Shown here: in pieces, positions 20,165-29,051 of the stretch
How the letters are laid out: each line of letters starts with the position of its first letter
How positions within the stretch are numbered: position 1 is the first letter of the stretch
Assembly: GCF_024707545.1 (NCBI RefSeq)
Contig: NZ_CP062229.1
Span: forward strand, 5,809,501 to 5,873,500
Direction: 5' to 3'
DNA length: 64,000 nt
From: Mesorhizobium onobrychidis
Lineage (GTDB): Bacteria > Pseudomonadota > Alphaproteobacteria > Rhizobiales > Rhizobiaceae
Program-made: the position numbers and the translations under genes
Notes under the pieces: model-generated
Database searches by the model: none
The model's input: only the letters and a program-made list of their open reading frames with translations
What the model was told of the DNA's origin: nothing

Positions 20165-22627
20165 TCAGACGGGCACGTTCCAGATTTCTTTCGCATATTG
20201 GCGGATCGTGCGATCGGACGAGAACCAGCCGACGCGAGCTACATTGCGGATTGCCTTGGCATACCAATCCGGGCTGTTGCGCCAGACGGCGTCGACATCG
20301 CGCTGGGTGGCGGCGTAGGCATCGAAATCCGCGGCGACCATGAACCAGTCGCTCTGATAGAGGCCGTTCATCAGGTCGCGATAGCGTTCCGGATCGTCAG
20401 GCGAAAAGACGCCCGACGAAACGGCAGCCACTGCCTGCGCCAGTTCGGGAGAGGCTTCGATCACCGATCGCGGATCGTAGCCGTTGCTGCGCCGCTCGGC
20501 GACCTCTTCGGTGGTCAGGCCGAAAATGAAGATGTTGTCGTCGCCGACGCATTCCTTGATCTCGACATTGGCGCCGTCGAGCGTGCCGATGGTCAGCGCA
20601 CCGTTCAGCGCGAACTTCATGTTGCCGGTGCCGGAGGCTTCCATGCCGGCGGTCGATATCTGCTCTGAAAGATCGGCGGCCGGCATCATAATCTCGGCCA
20701 GGCTGACATTGTAGTTCGGCACGAACACCACTTTGAGCAAGCCGCGAACGGCCGGGTCGCGGTTGATGACCTTGGCGACGTCGTTGGCGAGTTTGATGAT
20801 CAGCTTGGCGTTGTGATAGCTGGGCGCCGCCTTGCCGCCGAAGAACTTGACGCGTGGCATCCAGTTGCGCTCGGGATGGGAGCGGATCTGGTCGTAGAGG
20901 GCGACTGTTTCGAGGATGTTCAGGAGCTGGCGCTTGTATTCGTGGATGCGCTTGATCTGGATGTCGAACAGCGCCGAGGGATCGACCTTGATGCCGAGGC
21001 GGTCGGCCACGAGGTTGGCAAGCTTGGCCTTGTTCGCCCGCTTGACTGCCGCGAACTTGTCGCGGAAGGCGGCGTCGTCGGCAAAGGCATCGAGCTCTTT
21101 GATCGCGTCTATATCGTCGAGGAAGCGGTCGCCGATCGCCTCGCGGGTGAGCGCGGTGAGACCGGGATTGCACTGGATCAGCCAGCGCCTCGGCGTGATG
21201 CCGTTGGTCTTGTTGTTGATGCGGTCGGGGTAGAGCCGGTGGAGCTCGGCAAACACCGTTTCCTTCATCAGCTCGGTGTGAAGGGCAGAGACGCCGTTGA
21301 TCGAGTGCGAGCCGACAAAGGCCAGATTGCCCATGCGCACCCGGCGCTCGCCATTTTCCTGTATCAGCGAGATTTGGCTGATCTGCTCGTCAGAAAACTG
21401 GTCGGAGGCGCGCGCCTCCAGCAGCACTTCTGCGTTGATGGCGTAGACGATCTGCATATGGCGCGGCAACAGCCGCTCGAACAGCGGCACCGGCCAGCTT
21501 TCGAGCGCCTCTGGAAGCAGCGTATGGTTGGTATAGCCGAAAGTGCGCTTGGTGATGCTCCAGGCCTGGTCGAAATCCATGCCGTGGACATCCATCAACA
21601 GGCGCATCAGCTCGGGCACGGCGATGGCCGGATGGGTGTCGTTCAGATGGATCGCCGCCTTGTCGGGCAGCGACTGCAGGTCGCCATACTGGCTGAGATG
21701 ACGCTGAATGATGTCCTGCAACGATGCGGTGGAAAAGAAATACTCTTGCCTGAGCCGCAGCTCCTGACCGGCCTTGTGGGAATCAGCAGGGTAAAGGACG
21801 CGCGACAAGGCATCGGCCTTGTTGCTTTCGGCGAGCGCACCGATGTGGTCGCCGGCGTTGAACTTGTCGAGCAGGATCGGATCGATCGGCATGCCGGACC
21901 AGAGCCGCAGCGTGTTGACGCGGTTGGCCCGCCAGCCAACCACCGGCGTATCGTAGGCAACCGCCAGAACATGTTCGATCGGCTTCCAGACGTGGCGCTC
22001 AAGCCTGCCGTCCTTCGAGGTGATCGATTCCACCGAGCCGCCGAAACCGACCTCGAATGAGCGTTCGCGCCGCTCGAACTCCCAGGGGTTGCCGTGATCG
22101 AGCCAGGTCTCGGGCAGCTCAACCTGCCAGCCGCCATGGATTTCCTGCCGGAACATGCCATTGGCGTAGCGAATGCCATAGCCATGCGCGGGAATGTCGA
22201 CGGTTGCCATGCTTTCCATGAAGCAGGCGGCGAGCCGGCCGAGACCGCCATTGCCAAGCGCTGCATCTGGTTCGAGGGCAGCGATGAGGTCGAGGTCGAC
22301 GCCGAGAGACCGCAGCGCTTCGCGCATATTGTCCATCAGGCCGAGATTGGAGAAGGCGTCGCGCATCAGGCGGCCGATGAGGAATTCCAGTGACAAGTAA
22401 TAGACGCGCTTTTCCTGCTGGGCGTAGGCCTCTTGCGTCGCCTGCATCCAATGGTCGACGATATGGTCGCGCACAACCTTGATCGAGGCGGTGAGCCAGT
22501 CGTATTGCGTCGCGACGCTGGTCCCCTTGCCGAGCCTGTATTTGAGGGCCTTCAAGACTTCGTCGGCAAGCGCCTTGGGATCCGAGTTTTCGAGAATGGG
22601 AGCTTTGGATGTCATCGCGCGCGTCAT
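20165..22627 (-). CDS. glgP: Glycogen phosphorylase
   Basis: 820 residues, GT35. Releases glucose-1-phosphate from glycogen chain ends using phosphate and PLP. The PLP-lysine segment EASGTGNMKFALNGALTIGT is present at about residues 655-675. Other conserved parts are LGNGGLGRLAACFMES, AIHLNDTHPAIAVPELMRLL and NGITPRRW. First gene of the glg operon on this strand. The start at 22627 has AGAGG 6-10 nt upstream; an in-frame ATG four codons later lacks one. Coupling breakdown (glgP, glgX) and synthesis (glgB, glgC, glgA) genes in one transcript is usual for rhizobia. Confidence 0.96.
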   Translation of the reverse strand: MTRAMTSKAPILENSDPKALADEVLKALKYRLGKGTSVATQYDWLTASIKVVRDHIVDHWMQATQEAYAQQEKRVYYLSLEFLIGRLMRDAFSNLGLMDNMREALRSLGVDLDLIAALEPDAALGNGGLGRLAACFMESMATVDIPAHGYGIRYANGMFRQEIHGGWQVELPETWLDHGNPWEFERRERSFEVGFGGSVESITSKDGRLERHVWKPIEHVLAVAYDTPVVGWRANRVNTLRLWSGMPIDPILLDKFNAGDHIGALAESNKADALSRVLYPADSHKAGQELRLRQEYFFSTASLQDIIQRHLSQYGDLQSLPDKAAIHLNDTHPAIAVPELMRLLMDVHGMDFDQAWSITKRTFGYTNHTLLPEALESWPVPLFERLLPRHMQIVYAINAEVLLEARASDQFSDEQISQISLIQENGERRVRMGNLAFVGSHSINGVSALHTELMKETVFAELHRLYPDRINNKTNGITPRRWLIQCNPGLTALTREAIGDRFLDDIDAIKELDAFADDAAFRDKFAAVKRANKAKLANLVADRLGIKVDPSALFDIQIKRIHEYKRQLLNILETVALYDQIRSHPERNWMPRVKFFGGKAAPSYHNAKLIIKLANDVAKVINRDPAVRGLLKVVFVPNYNVSLAEIMMPAADLSEQISTAGMEASGTGNMKFALNGALTIGTLDGANVEIKECVGDDNIFIFGLTTEEVAERRSNGYDPRSVIEASPELAQAVAAVSSGVFSPDDPERYRDLMNGLYQSDWFMVAADFDAYAATQRDVDAVWRNSPDWYAKAIRNVARVGWFSSDRTIRQYAKEIWNVPV

Positions 22628-22754
22628 GCTGCCTCTCGTGCGGTTGCCATGATCATACCGGCTTTCACCATTCCTCCCAGCCCATGCTAGCGCATATTGT
22701 TATGCGTTCAATCGGGTTAGATTGCCGCGGGGCAGCTTACCCAGCGGCAATTAG

Positions 22755-22806
22755 AAACTTAAAGCGGATCGCGTTTGGGCGGCCTCTGCGACGCGCCTTA
22801 AGTTCT
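22755..22806. repeat. Palindromic intergenic repeat upstream of glgP
   Basis: Arms AACTTAAAGCG and CGCCTTAAGTT are near-complementary and enclose GGATCGCGT...ACGCG. It lies in the 317-bp region 22628-22944 that must also contain the glgP promoter. I see no clear -35/-10 pair there. Confidence 0.6.
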
Positions 22807-22814
22807 TACTTATG

Positions 22815-22946
22815 TGCATGTCGTCATCCCAAAACCGCTGCGCACCCTCGGTTCACGCCCGAGGCATGCTTTTGGGCGACATGCATTTCTTGTTTGATGC
22901 ATGTCGTCATCCCAAAACCGCTGCGCACTTTTGGGCGACATGCATT
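22815..22946. repeat. Two copies of a GCATGTCG hairpin repeat at the end of the frc operon
   Basis: Copy 1 (22815-22886) and copy 2 (22898-22946) both begin GCATGTCGTCATCCCAAAAC and end TTTTGGGCGACATGCAT, so each folds back on itself (GCATGTCG...CGACATGC with CCCAAAA...TTTTGGG inside). Copy 1 carries an additional inserted hairpin segment (CCTCGGTTCACGCCCGAGG). Copy 2 overlaps the frcA stop codon. The position fits a transcription terminator for frcBCA, placed between it and glgP. Confidence 0.75.
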
Positions 22947-23727
22947 AGGCCGCCAGTGCCGCCTCCGGCGGAAGCTTCGCTCCGGTCATGAAGGCGACGG
23001 CGTCGGACATCGTATACTGCTTGGGATCGATGACACAGAGGCGACGGCCCAGCCGATGGATGTGAATGCGGTCGGCCACCTCGAAGACATGCGGCATGTT
23101 GTGCGAGATCAGCACGATCGGCAGGCCGCGCTTCTTCACGTCGAGGATCAGTTCGAGCACGCGGCGGCTCTCCTTGACGCCTAACGCCGCCGTCGGCTCA
23201 TCCATGATGACCATCTTCGAGCCGAAGGCGGCGGCGCGCGCCACCGCCACGCCCTGGCGTTGCCCGCCCGAGAGCGTTTCCACGGCCTGGCTGATGTTCT
23301 GGATGGTCATCAGGCCAAGTTCGGTGAGCTTGTCGCGGGCGCGCTTTTCCATTGTCGGGCGGTCGAGCATGCGCAGCCAGTCGCCCAGAAAACCCGTTTT
23401 GCGGATCTCGCGACCGAGGAACATATTGTCGGCGATCGACAGCGCCGGCGACAGCGCCAGGTTCTGGTAGACGGTTTCGATGCCGGCTTCGCGGGCCTCG
23501 ATGGGCGACTTGAAGAGCACCTGCTTGCCGTCCAACTCGATGATCCCCTCGTCCGGGACAACGGCGCCCGAGATCGCCTTGATCAGCGTCGACTTGCCTG
23601 CACCATTGTCGCCGATCACGGCCAGGATTTCTCCCGGATAGAGATCGAAGTCGCAGCTGTTCAGTGCGGTAACGCGGCCGTAGCGTTTGACGAGGCCGCG
23701 CGCGGTGAGGATGGGCTCCTGGGTCAT
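22945..23727 (-). CDS. frcA: Fructose-type sugar ABC transporter, ATP-binding protein
   Basis: 260 residues from ATG 23727, 2 nt after the permease stop; the frame extends further upstream but inside frcC. A single ABC ATPase domain, in contrast to the double-domain RbsA/AraG type: Walker A GDNGAGKSTLIKAI, signature TLSGGQRQGVAVARA, Walker B MVIMDEPTAALG, and HNMPHVFEVADR. The single-domain form with this permease type is characteristic of the rhizobial FrcBCA fructose/mannose/ribose system. Energises uptake through FrcC. Confidence 0.9.
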   Translation of the reverse strand: MTQEPILTARGLVKRYGRVTALNSCDFDLYPGEILAVIGDNGAGKSTLIKAISGAVVPDEGIIELDGKQVLFKSPIEAREAGIETVYQNLALSPALSIADNMFLGREIRKTGFLGDWLRMLDRPTMEKRARDKLTELGLMTIQNISQAVETLSGGQRQGVAVARAAAFGSKMVIMDEPTAALGVKESRRVLELILDVKKRGLPIVLISHNMPHVFEVADRIHIHRLGRRLCVIDPKQYTMSDAVAFMTGAKLPPEAALAA

Positions 23728-23729
23728 GG

Positions 23730-24794
23730 TTACACCGAAACCTTTCTGATCCACTGGTCGATCGCCACGGCGCCGATGATCAGCACACCGGTGAGCAGCA
23801 CTTTCCATTGCGGATCGGCGCCCAGCATGTTGAGGCCCATCGAAACGACGCCGACGATCATCGCGCCGAACAGCGTGCCCAGAATCGAGCCGCGCCCGCC
23901 GAAGAGGGAAATACCGCCGATCACCGTCGCGGTGATCGCCTGCAAATTATAGTCGGTGACGGCGGCGGACGGCGAGATCGAGCCGTTGCGGCCGATCGAG
24001 ACCCAGGCAGCGAAAGCAGCGATCAGCCCGGCAAGGGTGTAGACCGAGATCAGCACCTTCTTGGTCTGGATGCCCGACAGCTTGGCCGCCTCCGGGTCGT
24101 CGCCGACGGCGTAGACATGGCGGCCCCAGGCCGTGTGATTGAGCACGTACCACAGGATCAGCACTAGCACGACCATGGCAATGACGCCGAACGTCAGCAC
24201 CGCCGTGCCGACCTTGAAGTTCAGGCCGAACAGATGCAGCAGCGGCGCCTGGACGTCGACGTCGGCATCGCGGATCGTCTCATTGGCCGAATAGATGAAG
24301 TTCGTGGCCATGACGATGTTCCAGGTGCCGAGCGTGACGATGAACGGCGGCAGCTTCATGTATGCGACCAACAGCCCGTTGAGCAGACCGCAGGCCCCGC
24401 CGGCGGCAAGCCCGATCACCACGGCAAGCAAGGTCGGCAGACCATATGTGACCGCGCAATTGCCCATGATCACGGCCGAAATCACCATGATCACGCCGAT
24501 TGACAGGTCGATGCCGGCTGTAAGGATGACCAGCGTCTGCGCGGCTCCGAGAATACCGACGATGGCGATCTGCTGCAGGATCAGCGTCAGCGTGTAGGAC
24601 GAAAAGAACCGTCCTCCGATCGTGACGCCGAAGACAGCGATCGACAGAACCAGCACGATCAGCGGCACTGCAGCCGGAGTGGAATGCAGGAAATGCTGGA
24701 TGCGCTTGACAAGCGACGTGCCGTGCTCGTCAAAAGCAGCGACGCTTGTCTCGCTGTTCGAGAGAGCCTTCTCGTATTCCTGAACCTGAGCCAT
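23730..24794 (-). CDS. frcC: Fructose-type sugar ABC transporter, permease
   Basis: 354 residues from ATG 24794 with GGAGG 5 nt upstream. RbsC/BPD_transp_2 type with about eight to ten membrane segments starting near residue 40; conserved LVILTAGIDLSIGVIMVISA and LPPFIVTLGTWNIV. The EAA-like cytoplasmic segment is HVYAVGDDPEAAKLSGI. Forms the membrane channel for the sugar delivered by FrcB. It lies between frcB (157-bp gap) and frcA (2-nt gap). Confidence 0.92.
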   Translation of the reverse strand: MAQVQEYEKALSNSETSVAAFDEHGTSLVKRIQHFLHSTPAAVPLIVLVLSIAVFGVTIGGRFFSSYTLTLILQQIAIVGILGAAQTLVILTAGIDLSIGVIMVISAVIMGNCAVTYGLPTLLAVVIGLAAGGACGLLNGLLVAYMKLPPFIVTLGTWNIVMATNFIYSANETIRDADVDVQAPLLHLFGLNFKVGTAVLTFGVIAMVVLVLILWYVLNHTAWGRHVYAVGDDPEAAKLSGIQTKKVLISVYTLAGLIAAFAAWVSIGRNGSISPSAAVTDYNLQAITATVIGGISLFGGRGSILGTLFGAMIVGVVSMGLNMLGADPQWKVLLTGVLIIGAVAIDQWIRKVSV

Positions 24795-24951
24795 GTTTCC
24801 TCCCATGCGGCTTCAGCCACGCGCCGACGCCCGTCCACTGTTTCCGATCTGCCGCCGGAATTGTTCGCGATTGCTATTACCGCATCGTCCACCCGAAGCG
24901 GCCGGGGATCAAGCCCCCGGCCGATCGGTTCTGTTGCCTGTCAGACCGGCA

Positions 24952-25986
24952 TCAGCCCCAGCACTTGGCGAGGCCTTCCTTGGTGTCGATGGACTTCACG
25001 CCCTCCGCGGGCTTGTCGGTCACGAGGTTGACGCCGGTGTCGAAGAAATCCTTGCCTTCGGTCGGCTTGGGCTTCGTCCCGTCCTTGGCGAAAGCGGCGA
25101 TCGCTTCGATGCCGAGTGCCGCCATCTGCAGCGGATATTGCTGTGAGGTCGCACCGATCACGCCCTCGGCGACCGACTTCACGCCAGGGCAGCCGCCGTC
25201 AACCGATACGATCAGCACGTTGCCTTCGAGGCCCACGGCCTTGAGCGCCTGGTAGGCGCCGACGGCTGCCGGCTCGTTGATGGTGTGGATGACGTTGATG
25301 CCGGGGTCCTTCTGCAGAAGGTTCTCCATCGCCTTGCGGCCGCCTTCCTCGTTGCCATTGGTGACGTCGTGGCCGACGATGCGCGGATCGTCCTCATCGC
25401 CGATCTTGTTGGGGTCCTTCACGTCGATGCCGTAGCCCATCATGAAGCCCTGGTCGCGCAGCACGTCCACCGTCGGCTGCGAGGGCGTCAGGTCGAGGAA
25501 GCCGATCCTGGCATCCTTCGCCTTGTCGCCGAGCGTTGCGGCGGCCCACGCGCCAATCAGCTTGCCGGCCTCCAGATTGTCGGTCGCGAAGGTCGCATCG
25601 GCGGCGTCGAGCGGATCAAGCGGCGTGTCCAGCGCGATCACGAGCAGACCGGCGTCACGTGCCTTCTTCACCGCCGGGACGATGCCCTTGGTATCCGACG
25701 CGGTGATCAGGATGCCCTTGGCGCCGTCGGCGATGCAGCTTTCGATCGCCGCGACCTGACTCTCGCTGTCGCCGTCGATCTTGCCGGCGTAGGCTTTGAG
25801 TTCGACGCCGAGTTCTTTGGCCTTGGCGGACGCGCCTTCCTTCATCTTGACGAAGAACGGGTTGGTGTCGGTCTTGGTGATCAGGCAAGCGCCGACATCG
25901 GCGGCGGACGCAGCCGAGGTGAACGCTATTAGGCCCAGTCCGGCCGCGGCAAACACGGTGGATTTTAGTAGTGTTGTTTTGGTCAC
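24952..25986 (-). CDS. frcB: Fructose-type sugar ABC transporter, periplasmic binding protein
   Basis: 344 residues from GTG 25986, chosen because GGGAGG lies 5-10 nt upstream and a Sec signal peptide follows at once ([20 protein letters not shown], cleavage after ...ASA); the frame runs on to 26109 without these features. Peripla_BP_4 (RbsB-like) fold: [58 protein letters not shown]. Binds fructose or a related sugar in the periplasm. First gene of frcBCA, facing away from the regulator across the operator at 26104-26139. Confidence 0.92.
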   Translation of the reverse strand: MTKTTLLKSTVFAAAGLGLIAFTSAASAADVGACLITKTDTNPFFVKMKEGASAKAKELGVELKAYAGKIDGDSESQVAAIESCIADGAKGILITASDTKGIVPAVKKARDAGLLVIALDTPLDPLDAADATFATDNLEAGKLIGAWAAATLGDKAKDARIGFLDLTPSQPTVDVLRDQGFMMGYGIDVKDPNKIGDEDDPRIVGHDVTNGNEEGGRKAMENLLQKDPGINVIHTINEPAAVGAYQALKAVGLEGNVLIVSVDGGCPGVKSVAEGVIGATSQQYPLQMAALGIEAIAAFAKDGTKPKPTEGKDFFDTGVNLVTDKPAEGVKSIDTKEGLAKCWG

Positions 25987-26103
25987 GATTTCCTCCCAGT
26001 GGAACCATTTCGGATGCCGGCCACCCGGCATCTGCTGCACAAGCATCCAGCGACTTTTCCCCGCGTGGACGCCTGCCCCAACAGAATACCAGACCGAGGC
26101 CCC

Positions 26104-26139
26104 TGTCAATAATTAAATCACTCTTATTTATTATTGACA
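26104..26139. promoter_or_regulatory. Inverted-repeat operator with divergent -35 boxes (frcB / frcR)
   Basis: Perfect 10-bp arms TGTCAATAAT (26104-26113) and ATTATTGACA (26130-26139) are separated by 16 bp of A/T-rich, nearly palindromic sequence. Each outer edge reads TTGACA outward. On the plus strand TTGACA (26134-26139) is followed after 17 bp by CATTCT (26157-26162), a promoter for the regulator operon. On the minus strand TTGACA is followed after 15 bp by TATTCT (26083-26088), toward frcB. The inner A/T tracts resemble the TTATT...AATAA sites bound by ROK repressors. The best inference is that the adjacent ROK protein binds here and shuts both promoters. Confidence 0.75.
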
Positions 26140-26202
26140 GCGCTGCATCGTTCACTCATTCTGGCTCAAAAGGATTGAGGGGAAAAGACGAGAGGAACAG
26201 GG

Positions 26203-27429
26203 GTGGAGACCGGCATTACAAGGCACGGTTCGCCCGAGGCAGCCGAGAGCCGCATTCACCGCGGCACCAACCAGAGCGGCATGCGGGACCACAATGAGCG
26301 GCTGGTGCTGTCGCTGGTGCGTCAGCACGGCAGCCTCCCCAAGTCCGACATTGCGCGCATGACCGGACTTTCGGCCCAGACGGTTTCCGTCATCATGCGT
26401 GAGCTCGAGCAGGACAACCTCCTTGTCCGCCAGGCGCCGTTGCGCGGCAAGATCGGCCAGCCTTCCATTCCGATGGCGCTCAATCCCGATGGCGCCTTTT
26501 TCATCGGCCTGAAGATCGGCCGTCGCAGCGCCGAACTCGTGCTGATCGATTTTCTCGGCAATGTGCGCTCGATGCTGCAGCATTCCTACCGCTATCCGGC
26601 ACCGCGCGAGACGGTCGAATTCGTCACCTCCGGCATGAAGACGATGCGCGGCGAACTCACCCCGGCTCAGGACAAGCGCATTGCCGGACTTGGCATCGCC
26701 ATGCCGTTCGAATTGTGGAACTGGGCCGATACGGCAGGTGCGCCGCGCGACGTCATGGACGAATGGCGCAACCGCGACATCCGCGCCGACATCCAGGCGC
26801 AGTGCGAATTCCCGGTCTACCTGCAGAATGACGCCACCTCGGCTTGCGGCGCCGAACTGGTGTTCGGCAAGGCGGGTGCGCCGCGCGACTTCGTCTATTT
26901 CTATATCGGCGCCTTCGCCGGGGGCGGCATCGTGCTGAACGGTCATCTTTTTGGCGGGCCAACCGGCAATGCCGGCGCGCTGGGTTCGATGCCGGTGCCC
27001 GGACCGGACGGCAAGCCGACCCAATTGATCGACGTGGCGTCGATCGCCATGCTGGAAAAGTCACTCAACGCGCGCGGCGTCGAGGCCTCACATCTGTGGA
27101 CGTCACCGGAGGATTGGGGCGAGATCGGCGTCGAGCTCGACGACTGGATCGGCTGCGCCTCGCAGGCGCTCGCCTATGCTATCGTGGCGGCGTCGTCGGT
27201 TATCGATTTCGAGGCGGCGGTGATCGACGGATGGATGCCGAAGGCCGTGCGGCGCCGCCTGGTCGATGCCGTAGTCGAAGCTATCGGCAAGATCGACGGT
27301 GAAGGGCTGAAGCTTCCGGCCGTTCGCGAGGGGACTGTCGGCATCCATGCGCGTGCCCTGGGCGGCGCCAGCCTGCCGCTTTCCGAGCGCTTCCTCATCG
27401 GTTCGACCACGATTTCCAGGAGTACCTGA
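26203..27429 (+). CDS. frcR: ROK-family transcriptional regulator of the fructose genes
   Basis: 408 residues from GTG 26203 (GAGGAACAGG just upstream). N-terminal winged helix-turn-helix, about residues 30-80 (SLPKSDIARMTGLSAQTVSV), then a ROK sugar-kinase-like domain with GLGIAMPFELW and AFAGGGIVLNG. The usual E-x-G-H motif and the following Cys-rich zinc knot of ROK proteins are absent; the corresponding stretch reads GNAGALGSMPVPG. It is therefore a sensor rather than an active kinase, with an altered metal site. Divergent from frcB across an inverted repeat; the mutarotase gene follows after 2 nt. Confidence 0.85.
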   Translation: METGITRHGSPEAAESRIHRGTNQSGMRDHNERLVLSLVRQHGSLPKSDIARMTGLSAQTVSVIMRELEQDNLLVRQAPLRGKIGQPSIPMALNPDGAFFIGLKIGRRSAELVLIDFLGNVRSMLQHSYRYPAPRETVEFVTSGMKTMRGELTPAQDKRIAGLGIAMPFELWNWADTAGAPRDVMDEWRNRDIRADIQAQCEFPVYLQNDATSACGAELVFGKAGAPRDFVYFYIGAFAGGGIVLNGHLFGGPTGNAGALGSMPVPGPDGKPTQLIDVASIAMLEKSLNARGVEASHLWTSPEDWGEIGVELDDWIGCASQALAYAIVAASSVIDFEAAVIDGWMPKAVRRRLVDAVVEAIGKIDGEGLKLPAVREGTVGIHARALGGASLPLSERFLIGSTTISRST

Positions 27430-27431
27430 GC

Positions 27432-27878
27432 ATGCTGATCGGAATCCCGGCCCTGCTCGGTCCGGAGCTTCTGGCGATGCTGCGTGCCATGGGCCATGGC
27501 GACGAGATCGCCCTTGTCGACGGAAACTACCCGGCGAAAGAACAGGCACACCGGCTCATCCGCGCCGACGGTCATCATCTTGTTCCGATGCTCGACGCCA
27601 TCCTCAGCGTATTGCCTGTCGATGACGCCGTGCCGGCGGCGCTGTTTCGCGCCTCGGTCAAAGGCGATCCCTTGCTTGCCGATCCCGTTCATCACGAGAT
27701 GGAGGCGATCTGCGCCACGCGCGCGCCTGGCCGCAAGGTGGTTGCGCTTGCCGGCGCCGACTTCTATTTACGGGTCAGGTCCGCGCACGCGATCGTCGCG
27801 ACAAGCGAGCCGCGGCTCTACGCCAACATCATCATCCGCAAGGGTGTGATCTATCCGCCGGAGAATAGGAAATCATGA
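27432..27878 (+). CDS. RbsD/FucU-family sugar mutarotase
   Basis: 148 residues. Short single-domain protein with the RbsD/FucU pattern: N-terminal LLGPELLAMLRAMGHGDEIALVDGNYPA (catalytic His in the MGHGD segment) and the C-terminal strand YANIIIRKGVI. These proteins speed interconversion of sugar anomers so that kinases and transporters receive the right form. It sits between frcR and frcK and overlaps the kinase start by 4 nt (ATGA), consistent with presenting the imported sugar to the kinase. Confidence 0.88.
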   Translation: MLIGIPALLGPELLAMLRAMGHGDEIALVDGNYPAKEQAHRLIRADGHHLVPMLDAILSVLPVDDAVPAALFRASVKGDPLLADPVHHEMEAICATRAPGRKVVALAGADFYLRVRSAHAIVATSEPRLYANIIIRKGVIYPPENRKS

Positions 27879-28798
27879 TCCTCTGTTGCGGCGAAGCCCT
27901 GATCGACATGCTGCCACGCACCACGACGGAGGGCGAGCCGGCCTTTGCCCCCTATGTCGGCGGCGCGGTCTTCAACACGGCAATAGCGCTTGGCCGGCTC
28001 GGAGCACCCGCCGGTTTCTTTTCCGGCCTGTCGACGGATCTGTTCGGCAGCCAGTTCAAGGACGCGCTGAGGGCAAGCCAGGTCAGTTCCACCTATGCGC
28101 ACACATCGCCCCGGCCGACCACGCTCGCCTTCGTGCGACTGGACAACGGCCAGGCGACCTACACGTTCTACGATGAAAACACAGCCGGACGCATGCTGAC
28201 CATCGACGATCTGCCGAAACTCGGCAGTGAGATCGAAGCCATGCTGTTCGGCGCCATCAGCCTGATCTCGGAGCCGGCCGGATCAGCCTACGAGGAATTC
28301 ATGCGGCGCGAGCACAGCCACCGCGTCATGATGCTCGACCCCAACATTCGGCCGAATTTCATACCGGACAAGGCCAAGCATCTCAGGCGCATCCGCTCGA
28401 TGATGGCCATGGCCGATGTCGTGAAGCTGTCGGATGAGGACCTAAACTGGTTCGGCGAAGCCGGCTCACACGAAGACGTCGTCCGCAACTGGCTGGATCG
28501 CGGTCCGACGCTGATCGTCGTCACCCATGGCAGCGAAGGCGCCGTCGGCTATACGAGAGATCACAAGGTCACGGTCGTGCCGGACAAGGTTGAGGTGGTC
28601 GATACGGTCGGCGCCGGCGACACGTTCAACGCCGGCATCCTGGCCTCGCTGCACGAGCAAGGCCTGCTGTCGAAGGAGGCGATCGCCAATCTGCCGGAAG
28701 GCGCCATCCACAAGGCTCTGACGCTCGGCGCCAAGGCTGCGGCGGTGACTGTGTCGCGCGCAGGCGCGAATCCGCCCTGGCGGCATGAAATCGCCTGA
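27875..28798 (+). CDS. frcK: Fructokinase, PfkB family
   Basis: 307 residues. PfkB/ribokinase fold: GGAVFNTAIALGRLGA near the N-terminus and the C-terminal signature VVDTVGAGDTFNAGILA with the catalytic Asp of the GAGD motif. Phosphorylates fructose (or a related hexose) taken up by FrcBCA. Start overlaps the mutarotase stop by 4 nt. The ATP-binding segment follows as GAKAAAVTVSRAGANPP. Fructose is inferred from the operon rather than from residue-level specificity. Confidence 0.88.
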   Translation: MILCCGEALIDMLPRTTTEGEPAFAPYVGGAVFNTAIALGRLGAPAGFFSGLSTDLFGSQFKDALRASQVSSTYAHTSPRPTTLAFVRLDNGQATYTFYDENTAGRMLTIDDLPKLGSEIEAMLFGAISLISEPAGSAYEEFMRREHSHRVMMLDPNIRPNFIPDKAKHLRRIRSMMAMADVVKLSDEDLNWFGEAGSHEDVVRNWLDRGPTLIVVTHGSEGAVGYTRDHKVTVVPDKVEVVDTVGAGDTFNAGILASLHEQGLLSKEAIANLPEGAIHKALTLGAKAAAVTVSRAGANPPWRHEIA

Positions 28799-29051
28799 TT
28801 GGACGGCGATGCGCTGAAGACTCGCTGGACATCGATCACTTTATGTTTCGCCCTGCCGAGCGCGTGCGACACAAGTGTCGTATCGTGCGCAACAAAGCCC
28901 CGGATTTCCGGCGTCCGACGCGGACCTGTCGGAATCAGAGGTAACAGGCTGCGACATTTGAGCAATTCGCGGTTTCGTTCGTGCAGCTTTCTCGGCTGGC
29001 GCAACTCTGCTACCAGCGGCCATTCTCTGGCTGGAACCGTTTGAGGCCGAC

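Noticed and set aside
22815..22946. Start of a CRISPR array (two similar repeats)
   Set aside because: Only two copies, each a fold-back of different length with no regular spacers and no cas genes; fits an intergenic palindrome family.
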